Positions 1 through 8,122 are shown, counted from the first letter of the stretch. The stretch is 64,000 bases of DNA from Alphaproteobacteria bacterium (GCA_020632915.1 JACKEP010000005.1:248001-312000); one strand, 5' to 3'. Made by a program: numbers and translations. Notes: generated from the sequence alone by a model not told the origin.

Positions 1-162
1 GCGGGCCGCACCGTGGTGCCCTGGTACGGCAAGCTCGCCCACGCGCTGCGCGCGTCGGTGGCCTTCCTCGGGCTGTCCGGCCGCCGCGCCCCCCATCGTC
101 CCGCGCTGCATCGGGCGCTGCTGGGTCTGCCCGGCGCCGACCCGGCCGCGCCGACGGAGTGA
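1..162 (+). CDS. C-terminal fragment, SDR-like protein (partial)
   Basis: The frame is open from base 1 and stops at TGA 160-162, giving 53 codons of a gene that begins outside the window. The fragment starts AGRTVVPWYGKLAHALRASV. A basic stretch followed by VVPW and a short amphipathic helix resembles the C-terminal tail of short-chain dehydrogenases, but no catalytic residues lie inside the window, so the family call is weak. It ends 4 nt before the CarH-like regulator on the same strand, so the two are probably co-transcribed. Confidence 0.45.
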   Translation, partial: AGRTVVPWYGKLAHALRASVAFLGLSGRRAPHRPALHRALLGLPGADPAAPTE

Positions 163-166
163 CGTC

Positions 167-1060
167 ATGAGCTACCAGATCAAGATGGTCTCGGAGATGC
201 TCGGGATCCCGAAGAACACGCTGATCGCGTGGGAGCGACGGTATGCGATCGTCGATCCCGAGCGCACCGACGCCGGCTACCGGGTCTACTCCGAGCGCGA
301 CGTGCGCCGCCTGCGGCGCGTGCAGGCGCTCCTCGACCAGGGCTACAAGGTGGGCGAGGCCTGCCGCATCGTCTCCGAGCGGGTCGACGGCGAGCCGGAT
401 CGCCCGCGGGACGTCGCGTCCACCGACCTGGCCGCGCTCACGGCACTCAAGGAGGAGCTGCGCGACCGGCTGCTGGCCTTCGATCGGGAGGGGGCCGACA
501 AGCTCACGGCGCGCCTGATCGTCGTGCCCTTCGAGCAGGGGATCGACGGGGTCTACTTCCCGCTGCTGCGCGACATCGGCACGGGGTGGGAGACCGGTCG
601 GGTGACGGTGGTGCAGGAACACTACGTCTCGGCCTACTGCCGCGAGAAGCTGCTGGTCATGCTCAACAGCGTGCAGGGCGTGCAGCCTGACGCCCCCGAG
701 ATCACCTGCGCCACGCCGCCCGGAGAGCACCACGAGCTCGGTCTGCTCGCGCTGGCGGTGCGGCTGGCGATCCGTGGCTTCCGGGTCACCTACCTGGGCT
801 CGAACGTGCCGGTCGCCGACCTCGTCGACCACGTCAACGGCCGACGGCCGGCGGCGCTGTGCCTGTCGATGGTGCACAGCCGCCCGCGCGCCGAGGTCGT
901 GTCCTTCGCCCGCGAGGTGCGCAGCCGCATCGACGCGTCGGTGCGGATCGCCGTCGGGGGCCGGGCCACCGACGAGCCGGATCTGTCGGCGCCCGGGGTC
1001 ACGTTCTGCGGCCACGGGCTGCCGCCGTGGCTCGACGCGCTGCGCTACAAGACGCCGTGA
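167..1060 (+). CDS. MerR-type regulator with cobalamin-binding domain (CarH/LitR-like)
   Basis: The N-terminus (residues 1-70) is a MerR winged helix (IPKNTLIAWERRYAIVDPER). It is followed by a four-helix B12 cap and a Rossmann-like B12 domain, 297 aa in all, close to characterised CarH/CarA proteins. The cap carries the CarH signature W-x9-EH (W141, E151, H152). The B12 domain carries E187-x-H189-x-x-G192, whose His is the expected cobalt ligand. Family members repress carotenoid or light-response genes and are released by light acting on adenosylcobalamin. The residue after W141 is Glu, where Thermus CarH has His132, the second axial ligand in the light state. ATG 167 is preceded by GGAG at 156-159. 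Likely targets are carotenoid genes, but no operator could be recognised. Confidence 0.88.
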   Translation: MSYQIKMVSEMLGIPKNTLIAWERRYAIVDPERTDAGYRVYSERDVRRLRRVQALLDQGYKVGEACRIVSERVDGEPDRPRDVASTDLAALTALKEELRDRLLAFDREGADKLTARLIVVPFEQGIDGVYFPLLRDIGTGWETGRVTVVQEHYVSAYCREKLLVMLNSVQGVQPDAPEITCATPPGEHHELGLLALAVRLAIRGFRVTYLGSNVPVADLVDHVNGRRPAALCLSMVHSRPRAEVVSFAREVRSRIDASVRIAVGGRATDEPDLSAPGVTFCGHGLPPWLDALRYKTP

Positions 1061-1075
1061 GTCGAGGATGGACGG

Positions 1076-1099
1076 TCGCTCACGCGCGATGGTGAGCGA
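1076..1099. terminator. Hairpin between convergent genes
   Basis: A perfect 8-bp inverted repeat, TCGCTCAC (1076-1083) and GTGAGCGA (1092-1099), encloses an 8-nt loop between the end of the CarH-like gene and the end of miaE. There is no T-tract, as is common in very GC-rich genomes, so it may act in both directions. Confidence 0.5.
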
Positions 1100-1114
1100 A
1101 GGCGGCCACGCGCG

Positions 1115-1705
1115 TCACGCGGCGCTGTGCATCCGCAGCGGGACGGCGTCGTCGCCTGCATGGGTCAGCACGCGGGCCTCGTGGTCGGCCAGCTCCGCGA
1201 GGCGGCCCCGCACGTCGGCCTCGGGGACGAGGCGCTGGGCGAGGTCGACGTAGGTGCGGTGGTGCCGGGCCTCGCTGGCCAGCAGGCTGCTGTACAGGGA
1301 CCGCAGCGGCGCGTCGGGGGCGTGCTCCGACAGCAGGCGCATGCGCTCGCAGCTGCGCGCCTCGATGAGGGCGCAACACAGGAGTGTGTCGACCAGTCGG
1401 CCCGGCTCGGCGGAGCGGCAGGCCGCCAGCAGGCGGCTGGCGTAGGGGGACGGCTCCAGGCGGGCGAAGCGGACGCCGCGCGTCTCCAGCACGTCGAGCA
1501 TGACCTCGAAGTGCTCCAGCTCCTCCTTGGCCAGGTCGGTGAGCGCCCGCACCAGCGGCAGCTGGTCGCCGTAGCGGAAGATCAGGTTCATCGCGGTGGA
1601 CGCAGCCTTCTTCTCGCAGTGGGCGTGGTCGAGCAGCACGGTGTCGACGTCGGCGAGGGCCGCGTCGATCCAGGCCCGCGGGGTGTCGGACGCCAGGAAC
1701 AGCAT
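1115..1705 (-). CDS. miaE: tRNA-(ms[2]io[6]A)-hydroxylase MiaE
   Basis: This 196-aa protein matches MiaE, the non-haem diiron monooxygenase that hydroxylates ms2i6A at position 37 of tRNAs reading U-starting codons. The ferritin-like helices show diiron ligand sets: a Glu in HAHCEKKAAS, ELEHFE, EARSCER and SEARHHRTY. The start ATG at 1705-1703 overlaps the TGA of the upstream gene (1707-1705) as TGATG, so translation is very probably coupled. The same frame stays open much further upstream, but that part is Arg/Pro-rich antisense-like sequence lying under the preceding gene, so the ATG at the overlap is chosen. The length agrees with the family. Confidence 0.92.
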   Translation of the reverse strand: MLFLASDTPRAWIDAALADVDTVLLDHAHCEKKAASTAMNLIFRYGDQLPLVRALTDLAKEELEHFEVMLDVLETRGVRFARLEPSPYASRLLAACRSAEPGRLVDTLLCCALIEARSCERMRLLSEHAPDAPLRSLYSSLLASEARHHRTYVDLAQRLVPEADVRGRLAELADHEARVLTHAGDDAVPLRMHSAA

Positions 1706-2340
1706 CAGGCGAGCTCGGCCTGACCGGCGACGGTGAGCGTGGCGGTGGCCGTGTCGTGGTCGTAGTCGAGCAGGCCCTCGCCGGTGAGCTCCTCCATCAT
1801 CCGGCTGAACGCGACGTGGGCCACGAAGTAGGTGCGCTCCGAGTAGGCGTGGAGCTCCCGCAAGGTGGCGCGCCCGCCCTGATCGTGGACGAAGCGGAGC
1901 AGCCCCTTGCGCGTCCGCGCCTGGTGCTGGGCCTGCCGCTCTTCGGGGGAGGCCTTCGCGGCCGCGCCGGCGCTCGTCGTACCCGCCGTGTCGGGGGGCG
2001 TCGCCGCCCCGGCCACCGGGCGGTTCGGTGCGCTGGGCGTCTCCGTGGGACGGGCGGCGCGCTGGCGAGGGGGCGGCGCGGGCTTGTCGAGCGCGGGCAG
2101 CGGCGGCAGCGGCGGTGGCGTCGGCGTGGTCGGCTTCGCGGGCCTGTTGCGGGTCGGCGAGGGCGCTGCGGCGGCATCGTCGGTCGGGACGGAGTGCGGA
2201 TCCGGAGTCGGCGGCGGCGCGGCGGCGTCCGGGGCGGCGTCGGACGGCGGGGTGTCGTCGAGCCACGCCACCACCCAATCGATGCCGCGGACGAGGCGTC
2301 GACGCAGGCGCGTCCTCACGTGGTGGCCGGTGACCGTCAT
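1705..2340 (-). CDS. Hypothetical protein with Pro/Ala-rich linker and C-terminal winged-helix-like domain
   Basis: The protein has 211 aa. Residues 1-30 form a basic segment with one hydrophobic helix (IDWVVAWL). Residues 30-140 are low-complexity Pro/Ala/Thr. Residues 140-211 are a compact helical domain (RKGLLRFVHDQGGRATLRE, then HVAFSRMMEELTGEGLLDYD, then a beta-like TATLTVAG) that looks like a winged helix. I do not recognise a named family. ATG 2340 has GGGGAA about 6 nt upstream. The stop overlaps the miaE start, so the two form one operon and this protein may act in the same process. A DNA- or RNA-binding role is only suggested by the fold-like pattern. Confidence 0.6.
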   Translation of the reverse strand: MTVTGHHVRTRLRRRLVRGIDWVVAWLDDTPPSDAAPDAAAPPPTPDPHSVPTDDAAAAPSPTRNRPAKPTTPTPPPLPPLPALDKPAPPPRQRAARPTETPSAPNRPVAGAATPPDTAGTTSAGAAAKASPEERQAQHQARTRKGLLRFVHDQGGRATLRELHAYSERTYFVAHVAFSRMMEELTGEGLLDYDHDTATATLTVAGQAELA

Positions 2341-2509
2341 GCGCGTTCCCCGCGGCGAGCAGGCTGTCTAGCCGGATGCGCGCCCGTCCGCAGCGCCGCG
2401 CTCATGTGAGGCTTTGTCGTCGACCGGTACCCCGCACGACGATCGGCTAGGATCGTAGGGTCAAGTTGCCGCTCCGGTGGCCGACCCACCTTGGAAGCCA
2501 GGAGATCCC

Positions 2510-3955
2510 ATGCACAGCCTGTACGCTGCACGCCGCGTCGCGTTGCCCGTCCTGCTCGGCCTCGCCGGGTGCGCGGACGATCCCACTGCCTCGTTCGACG
2601 GCCTGCCGGTCGACCAGGCGGGACCGCCGCTGGCCATGACGTCCACCGACGTCCGGCTCAACCGCACGGTCGACATCACGGTGTCCGGGGCCAACGCCAA
2701 CGAGACGATCACCATCGGCCTGTCGGTGAACGGCACGGGTGCGGGGGACTGCCCCGGCTACCTCGGCGGCTCGTGCTTCGGGATCCTGGCGCCGGTGCAG
2801 CTGCTGACCACGGTCACCACGAACGGCGCGGGTTCCGGTGCGAAGTCGGTCAACGTGCCGAACTACCCCTCGCTCAACGGTCGCTCGGTGTGCTTCCAGG
2901 CCGTGGCGCGCCGACCGGGCCCGGACGTGCTGGCGACGCCCGTGTGCGTCGACATCGGCTACGACACCGACGGCGACGGCATCATCAACAGCAAGGACCT
3001 CTGCCCCACCGGCGACGACGCGTTCGACTGGGACGAGGACGGCCTCGCCGATGCCTGCGACCCCACCGGTGCGCCGCCCCAGTTCGACACCTACGCGTTC
3101 CCGACGTCGGTCACGCAGACCACGTTCCAGACGCGCAACGTGCTCCGCATCATCCCGCCCAACCCAGTGGGCATCGTGTGGTTCTTCCACGGCACGGGCG
3201 GCGACGCCGGCCTCGTCGAGAGCCCCGAAGGCATCCACCTGCTCAACGCCTTCCTCGCGCGGGGCTACGGCTTCGTCGCCATCGACAGCCAGAACCGGTC
3301 CACGGGTGTGTTCGACGCGACGTCGGCACCGGCGAGCAACCAGGACTGGTCGCGGGTCAACGCGCTGCGCACCAACCTCATCAACCAGGGGCTGTTCACG
3401 GCGAACACGCCCACCTTCGCCATCGGCTTCTCCGCCGGTTCGTCGTTCGTGAGCTGGCTCGGGCACGTGGCGCCGGGCGCGGGGTGGCCGCTGGAGGCGC
3501 TCGCCTTCCACAACCACGCCGGGCGCTCGGCCCAGTACGGCGCTGCCCCCGACATGCCGATCGCGTTCCTCCCGGCCGAGAACGACACCACCGTCGATCC
3601 GGCCACGGTGGTGCAGCGCTACGACGAGCACATCCACAACGGCTTCACCGGCATCCTGCTCACCATCGAGGAGGAGCGCTTCGCGCCGTCGCGCCTGGCC
3701 GTGTCCCCCGACATCGATCCGGCCACGTCCGCGGCGATGCGCCAGGCCACGATCGACGCCGGCTACTACGACGCGCAGGGCTACCGCCTGTTCCCCGACA
3801 ACCAGATCGACCAGGCGATCGACGACATCGCCGCCCTGCCCGGGTTCACCCCGTTCCGCCCCGGCAAGAAGGGCCTGACGGCGATGCTCGCCACCCACGT
3901 CCTCCACGGCCAGCACGCCGAGGAGGAGGCGGACTTCTTCGACCTGTACCGGTAG
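2510..3955 (+). CDS. Secreted alpha/beta-hydrolase lipoprotein with calcium-binding repeats
   Basis: The 481-aa product begins with a lipoprotein signal ending in the lipobox LAGC (Cys21). Around residues 160-185 there are two Asp-rich type-3-thrombospondin-like loops (DTDGDGIINSKDLCP, DEDGLADACD) that should bind calcium. The C-terminal half is an alpha/beta hydrolase: oxyanion strand WFFHGTGGD, nucleophile elbow GFSAG (Ser near 307) and a probable catalytic His in ATHVLHGQH near the end. It resembles the secreted esterase/PHB-depolymerase group; the substrate is unknown. ATG 2510 is chosen over an upstream in-frame ATG at 2477 because AGGAG at 2500-2504 is well spaced and the signal peptide then begins at residue 1. 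Its position beside a steroid-type operon makes a lipid or sterol ester a reasonable guess. Confidence 0.8.
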   Translation: MHSLYAARRVALPVLLGLAGCADDPTASFDGLPVDQAGPPLAMTSTDVRLNRTVDITVSGANANETITIGLSVNGTGAGDCPGYLGGSCFGILAPVQLLTTVTTNGAGSGAKSVNVPNYPSLNGRSVCFQAVARRPGPDVLATPVCVDIGYDTDGDGIINSKDLCPTGDDAFDWDEDGLADACDPTGAPPQFDTYAFPTSVTQTTFQTRNVLRIIPPNPVGIVWFFHGTGGDAGLVESPEGIHLLNAFLARGYGFVAIDSQNRSTGVFDATSAPASNQDWSRVNALRTNLINQGLFTANTPTFAIGFSAGSSFVSWLGHVAPGAGWPLEALAFHNHAGRSAQYGAAPDMPIAFLPAENDTTVDPATVVQRYDEHIHNGFTGILLTIEEERFAPSRLAVSPDIDPATSAAMRQATIDAGYYDAQGYRLFPDNQIDQAIDDIAALPGFTPFRPGKKGLTAMLATHVLHGQHAEEEADFFDLYR

Positions 3956-4036
3956 GCCGTTCCGGTCCGACCACGACGGTTCGGGACACCCTCCGACGCG
4001 CGCGCGCTGCATGCTCACGCCCGGAGGGTGTCGACG

Positions 4037-4816
4037 ATGACCGGAGATCCGACCTACGACCTCGTGCTCGGCGCCGGCCTGCTGCTGGCGCTGGTCACGG
4101 CGGTGTCGAGCCTGTTCGTCACGACGCCCTACGGGCGGTTCGCCTCGTCGCGCCTGGGGCCGACGGTGCCCCAGCGCGTGGGCTGGATGATGATGGAGGC
4201 GCCCGCGCTCCTCGTGTTCCCGTGGGTGTACCTGCACGGGCCGCGGGCGTACGAACCGGTCCCCCTGTTCTTCGCGGCGCTGTGGGGCCTCCACTATGCC
4301 AACCGGGCCCTGTTCTTCCCGCTGACGATGCGGCTGCGCAAGGGGGCCCGCATGGGCCTGCTGGTGCCCGGGTCGGGCTGGCTGGTGGTGCCCATGCACG
4401 CCTGGCTGTTCGCCACCTGGTACGGCCGCCTCGGCACCCACCTCACGCCGGCGTGGTGGAGCGATCCGCGCTTCCTGGTGGGCGTGCCCACCTACCTGGT
4501 GGGGCTGGGGCTCCTCCTGCACTCCGAGGCGGTGCTCAGGGGCCTGCGGTCGGCCCGTGAGGTCGACGACGGTGACGGCAGCTACAAGATCCCCCACGGC
4601 GGCGGCTTCGCCTGGGTGTCGAGCCCGCACTACCTCGGGGAGCTCATCGCCTGGGCCGGCATCGGGATCGCGGCCTGGAACCCCGGCGCCCTGTTCATCC
4701 TGACGATCTCGATGGCCAACCTGGTCCCGCGCGCCGTGCGCACCCACCGCTGGTACCACGAGCACTTCCCCGACTACCCGGCCGGTCGACGTGCGCTGGT
4801 GCCGTTCGTGTTCTAG
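4037..4816 (+). CDS. Steroid 5-alpha-reductase family membrane protein
   Basis: A 259-aa polytopic membrane protein, the same length class as eukaryotic steroid 5-alpha-reductases. The C-terminal third holds the family core: GGGFAWVSSPHYLGE, then WAGIGIAAWN, then the basic helix RTHRWYHEHFPDYP, which in this family helps bind NADPH and the enone substrate. Five or six hydrophobic segments precede it. ATG 4037 is chosen because GGAGG at 4023-4027 is 9 nt away; an in-frame GTG at 4028 would directly abut that site. It is the first gene of a four-gene run (4037-7477). A delta-4-3-ketosteroid or related enone reduction is likely but unproven; bacterial members also reduce other lipids. Confidence 0.82.
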   Translation: MTGDPTYDLVLGAGLLLALVTAVSSLFVTTPYGRFASSRLGPTVPQRVGWMMMEAPALLVFPWVYLHGPRAYEPVPLFFAALWGLHYANRALFFPLTMRLRKGARMGLLVPGSGWLVVPMHAWLFATWYGRLGTHLTPAWWSDPRFLVGVPTYLVGLGLLLHSEAVLRGLRSAREVDDGDGSYKIPHGGGFAWVSSPHYLGELIAWAGIGIAAWNPGALFILTISMANLVPRAVRTHRWYHEHFPDYPAGRRALVPFVF

Positions 4817-4834
4817 GAGAGGGGGGGAGGGGCC

Positions 4835-5647
4835 ATGGCGGGTCTGGTCGAGCGGTACGGCACGTGGGCGCTGGTGGCCGGCGCCTCCGAGGGGATGGGG
4901 GCGGCCTTCGCCGAGGAGCTCGCCGCAGCGGGCATGTCCGTGGTGCTCGTCGCCCGCCGGGCCGACAAGCTGGAGGCGTTCGCCGAGGCGCTCGCCGCGC
5001 GCCACCCGGTCCAGGTGCGCACGCTCGCCCTCGATCTGGGGCACCCCGACGTGCTCACCCACCTGGCCGACGGCCTCGGCGACCTCGACGTCGGGCTGAT
5101 GGTCTACAACGCCTGCGCCAGCTTCATCGGTGAGTTCCTCGACCTGACGATCGCCCAGAAGCAGGCCACCATCGACGTCAACGTGCGCGGCGCCACGCTG
5201 CTCACCACGTTCTTCGGCGAGCGGATGGTGGCGCGCGGGCGCGGCGCGATGATCCTGCTGTCGTCGCTGTCGTGCTTCCAGGGCTCGGCGATGGTGGGCA
5301 TCTACGCGGCCACCAAGGCGTTCGACCTGATCCTGGGCGAGGTGCTCTGGGAGGAGCTCGGCCCCAAGGGCGTCGACGTGCTGGTGTGCGTGGCCGGCGC
5401 CACGCTCACGCCGAACTTCATGGACCAGACGCCGGAGCGCAAGCGCGCCACCGCCATGCCGATGGTGCCCGAGGACGTGGCCCGGGGTGCGCTGGCGGCG
5501 CTGGGGCGCAAGGGGCCCACCTGGATCCCCGGCTTCGTCAACCGCATGGTGCAGGGCGTCCTGCAGCGGTGCGTCCCGCGGCGCACGGCGGTGCGCTTCA
5601 TCAGCGGCAACACCCGCAAGATGTACGACCCGGGCCGGGACCGGTGA
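4835..5647 (+). CDS. SDR family NAD(P)-dependent oxidoreductase
   Basis: A 270-aa classical short-chain dehydrogenase. The nucleotide-binding motif GASEGMG lies near residue 15, the strand-4 motif is YNACA (NAG replaced by NAC), and the catalytic Ser precedes YAATK, the YxxxK pair. The C-terminal extension after residue 220 is basic and rich in aromatics, as in 17-beta-HSD-type enzymes. ATG 4835 has a strong purine-rich site (GGGGGAGGGG). It lies 18 nt after the 5-alpha-reductase homologue, and its stop overlaps the next start by 4 bp, so it is inside the operon. Oxidation or reduction of a hydroxyl/keto group on a steroid-like or other lipid substrate is inferred from context. Confidence 0.88.
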   Translation: MAGLVERYGTWALVAGASEGMGAAFAEELAAAGMSVVLVARRADKLEAFAEALAARHPVQVRTLALDLGHPDVLTHLADGLGDLDVGLMVYNACASFIGEFLDLTIAQKQATIDVNVRGATLLTTFFGERMVARGRGAMILLSSLSCFQGSAMVGIYAATKAFDLILGEVLWEELGPKGVDVLVCVAGATLTPNFMDQTPERKRATAMPMVPEDVARGALAALGRKGPTWIPGFVNRMVQGVLQRCVPRRTAVRFISGNTRKMYDPGRDR

Positions 5648-6747
5648 GCGACGACGACGCGCGCGCGCGGCACCGGATCGCCGGGGCGGTGACCGAAGGC
5701 CTGAGCGCCGACGCGGTCGGTCCGGTCGTGCTGGTCACCGGCGCTGCGGGCTACCTGGGCGGCTTCCTCGTCGCCCACCTGGCCCGGCTCGGCTGCACGG
5801 TTCGCGCGGTGGACGTCGTCCCGCTCCCCGATCCGCCCGCCGGCGTGCACGGCGAGATCGTCGACGTGCGCGACGTCGGCGCGCTCACGGCCGCGTGCGC
5901 GGGGGTCGACACGGTGTTCCACGCCGCGGCGGCGATGGCGTTCGCCGGCCTCGTGCCGTCTGCCGTGCGCGCGCGGGTGATGGGCATCAACGTGGACGGC
6001 ACCGCCGCGGTGATCGCGGCGTGTCGCGCCGCGGGCGTGCGCCGGCTCGTCTACACGTCCAGTGCGAACGTCGTGATCGACCGGGAGCTCGTCGAGGCCG
6101 ACGAGACCGCGCCCTACGCGGCGTCGTTCGTCGATCTGTACACGGCGTCCAAGGTGGCGGCCGAGCGCCAGGTGCTCGCCGCCGACACACCGGGCGGTCT
6201 GCGCACCGTGGCGCTCAGGCCCGGAGGCATCTGGGGCCCGGGCGTGGGCGGCTACATGATCGTCACCTTCCTGCGCCAGCTCGCCGCGGGGTCGTTCGTG
6301 GCCACCATCGGCGACGGTCGCGCGGTGGTCGACAACACCTACGTCCTGTCGCTCGTCCGCGCAGAGCTGCTGGCCGCTGCAGCCCTGGGCGCCGAGACGT
6401 GCGCGGCAGGCGGACGCGCCTACTTCGTGACCGACGAGGAGCGCATCAACGGCGTCGCGTGGTTCCGGCCCCTGGTGGAGGGGCTCGGCGTCCGCTGGCC
6501 CACGCGCCGGCTCCCCGGCGGGCTGATGTATGGCGTGGCGTGGCTGGCCGAGGTCGCCCACCGGCTCGGGGCCCCCGAGCCGCCGGTCACGCGGATCGGC
6601 GTCCTCAAGCTGGTGCGCAGCTCGGCGTTTCGCACCGACCGCGCGCGCGCCGACCTGGGCTACCGCCCGCTGGTGGGGAGCGCCGAGGGCCTCGCGCTGC
6701 ACCTGGACGACTACCGCGCCACCTACGCGGCGCTTCGACGGGGGTGA
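5644..6747 (+). CDS. 3-beta-hydroxysteroid dehydrogenase-like extended SDR
   Basis: A 367-aa extended SDR. After a 30-residue leader comes the NAD-binding loop VTGAAGYLGG, then DTVFHAAAAM, then the catalytic Ser strand YTSSANVV and the YTASK pair, followed by RPGGIWGPG. This order and spacing match the 3-beta-HSD/NSDHL branch, which oxidises 3-beta-hydroxysterols, sometimes with isomerisation or decarboxylation. GTG 5644 overlaps the TGA of the preceding gene (GTGA), the usual coupling pattern here; the frame is open upstream but only as a shadow. With the 5-alpha-reductase homologue it suggests a steroid or triterpenoid A-ring pathway. Exact substrate unknown. Confidence 0.85.
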   Translation: MSDDDARARHRIAGAVTEGLSADAVGPVVLVTGAAGYLGGFLVAHLARLGCTVRAVDVVPLPDPPAGVHGEIVDVRDVGALTAACAGVDTVFHAAAAMAFAGLVPSAVRARVMGINVDGTAAVIAACRAAGVRRLVYTSSANVVIDRELVEADETAPYAASFVDLYTASKVAAERQVLAADTPGGLRTVALRPGGIWGPGVGGYMIVTFLRQLAAGSFVATIGDGRAVVDNTYVLSLVRAELLAAAALGAETCAAGGRAYFVTDEERINGVAWFRPLVEGLGVRWPTRRLPGGLMYGVAWLAEVAHRLGAPEPPVTRIGVLKLVRSSAFRTDRARADLGYRPLVGSAEGLALHLDDYRATYAALRRG

Positions 6748-6751
6748 GGAG

Positions 6752-7477
6752 ATGGACAAGGTGATCCTGCTCGTGTGGGCGCGGGAGCCCGTGGCGCGTG
6801 CCGCCCGCAAGGCCCTGTTCGTCGACGCCATCGCCCCCGCGCTGCTGGCTGCTGGGGCGCGCCGCCTGTCCGTCGACGTCGCGGACGCGGACGCCGCGGT
6901 GCCGTCGCCGTCCCCGTTTCCGCTGCGCGCCGCGCGCCCGGTGGCGATGATCAACGCCTTCGTCGACGACCTCGACACGGTCGAGGCGCTCCTCGGGGTG
7001 GTCCGCGGCCACGGCCTCGACGTCCACGCCTGGCAGGTCGAGCCGTCGATCTACCGGGACTACGGCGACAACGGGCGCTGCCCGCCGCGGGACTGGCCGG
7101 ACGGAGAGCGCAGCCCGGGCATCCTCACGGTCAACCTGCTGGAGCGGCCGGCGCGGATGGACCGCGACCGGTGGGTGGCCCACTGGCACGGGGTGATGTC
7201 GCCCGTGTCCGAGGCGATCCAGCCCCGCACCCGGTACGTGCGCAACCTCGTCCTGCAGCCGCTCACGCCCGACGCCCCTCCCTACGAAGGCATCGTCGAG
7301 GAGTGCTGGCCCACCCGCGAGACGCTGTCGGACGTCTGGGCGTTCTACGGCGCGCGTACCGTCTGGCAGCTCGTCCGCAACCAGCTCGCCATCCTGCGCG
7401 CGGTCACGGGCTTCCTCACGCTCTGGCGTGTGATGACGATCCCGATGAGCGAGTACGCGATCCGCACCGACGCGTGA
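6752..7477 (+). CDS. EthD-like dimeric alpha/beta-barrel protein
   Basis: A 241-aa protein starting MDKVILLVWAREPV. The middle, SPGILTVNLLERPARMDRDR followed by WVAHWHGVMSPVSEAIQP and YVRNLVLQPL, is typical of EthD/ferredoxin-like-fold proteins, in which a short strand leads into HWxxxH-type helices. EthD domains accompany oxidative degradation pathways and bind aromatic or lipid molecules, but few have known activities. ATG 6752 follows the upstream stop by 4 nt with GAGGAG overlapping that stop. It is the last gene of the operon that began with the 5-alpha-reductase homologue. Its role as an accessory or isomerase-type protein is inference. Confidence 0.7.
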   Translation: MDKVILLVWAREPVARAARKALFVDAIAPALLAAGARRLSVDVADADAAVPSPSPFPLRAARPVAMINAFVDDLDTVEALLGVVRGHGLDVHAWQVEPSIYRDYGDNGRCPPRDWPDGERSPGILTVNLLERPARMDRDRWVAHWHGVMSPVSEAIQPRTRYVRNLVLQPLTPDAPPYEGIVEECWPTRETLSDVWAFYGARTVWQLVRNQLAILRAVTGFLTLWRVMTIPMSEYAIRTDA

Positions 7478-7488
7478 GCCGGTGTGAG

Positions 7489-7520
7489 CCTCGCCTCACG
7501 GCAGGGTGAGGCTGGCGAGG
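7489..7520. terminator. Imperfect hairpin at convergent stop codons
   Basis: CCTCGCC-TCAC at 7489-7499 can pair with GTGA-GGCT-GGCGAGG at 7506-7520 with one internal bulge. It overlaps the last codons of the minus-strand gene and sits just after the EthD-like gene, so it could end transcription from both sides. Weak evidence. Confidence 0.35.
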
Positions 7521-8122
7521 ATCCGATCGCGGGCCGCGGTGGCGGCGTCGGTGTGGAACGTGCAGGTCGTCGTGACCACGACGGCGTCCCAGGTGTAGAC
7601 GTCGGCGATGCCCACCTGCGGCTTGCCGCTGTCCTTCGTGGTCGTGAACGTGAGGCGGCGGCCCTCGGTGGTCCCGCGGGGATGGTCGACGAAGCCGGTC
7701 TCCGTGGCGGCCACGTCCTCCAGCACGCTCTTGCGGGCCATGTCGAAGATGGTGCCGTAGGTGGCCATCGACATCGCGACCTTGGGCGCCTGGGTCACCG
7801 TCACCGCGCACCAGCCGCCCTCGGGGTAGACCAGCAGCGTGTCGGACACGACGTGGCCGAGGAACACGGCCTTGTCGGCGTGGCGGTGCTCGGGGGTGCC
7901 GGGCATCGACACGGTCACGCCGATCCCGCCCGGCACCGTGTGGGTGGACCACGCGGGTGCCTCGGCGTGTGCGGCCGAGGCGGCGACGAGCAGGACGAGC
8001 GGTGCGGTGCGCAGGGGACCTCCCGGGAGGGGACAGCAGGACGGTAGAGCGGTGGGACGAACGGCGCCGCCCGATCTTCGATGGACGCGCGGCGCCTGAC
8101 GGGATCCTGCCACGCGCCTCAC
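7496..8122 (-). CDS. Secreted hypothetical protein
   Basis: From GTG 8122 the frame encodes 208 aa; the start overlaps the stop of the MscS gene as GTGA, suggesting coupling. The real N-terminus is uncertain. A clean signal peptide (RTAPLVLLVAASAAHA, then EAPAW) begins 36 codons in. Just before it GGGAGG is followed after 4 nt by an in-frame CTG at 8014, which would give a normal 17-residue signal and a 172-aa precursor. The mature part is a small beta-rich domain (PGGIGVTVSMPGTPEHRH, GWCAVTVTQAPK, RRLTFTTTKDSGKPQ, VVVTTTCTFHT) with no family I recognise. It is probably periplasmic or surface-exposed. Confidence 0.65.
   Translation of the reverse strand: MRRVAGSRQAPRVHRRSGGAVRPTALPSCCPLPGGPLRTAPLVLLVAASAAHAEAPAWSTHTVPGGIGVTVSMPGTPEHRHADKAVFLGHVVSDTLLVYPEGGWCAVTVTQAPKVAMSMATYGTIFDMARKSVLEDVAATETGFVDHPRGTTEGRRLTFTTTKDSGKPQVGIADVYTWDAVVVTTTCTFHTDAATAARDRILASLTLP

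Noticed and set aside
2447..5062. Minus-strand frame of 871 codons across the esterase and 5-alpha-reductase genes
   Set aside because: Arg/Gly/His-rich shadow of three well-supported plus-strand genes; no domains.
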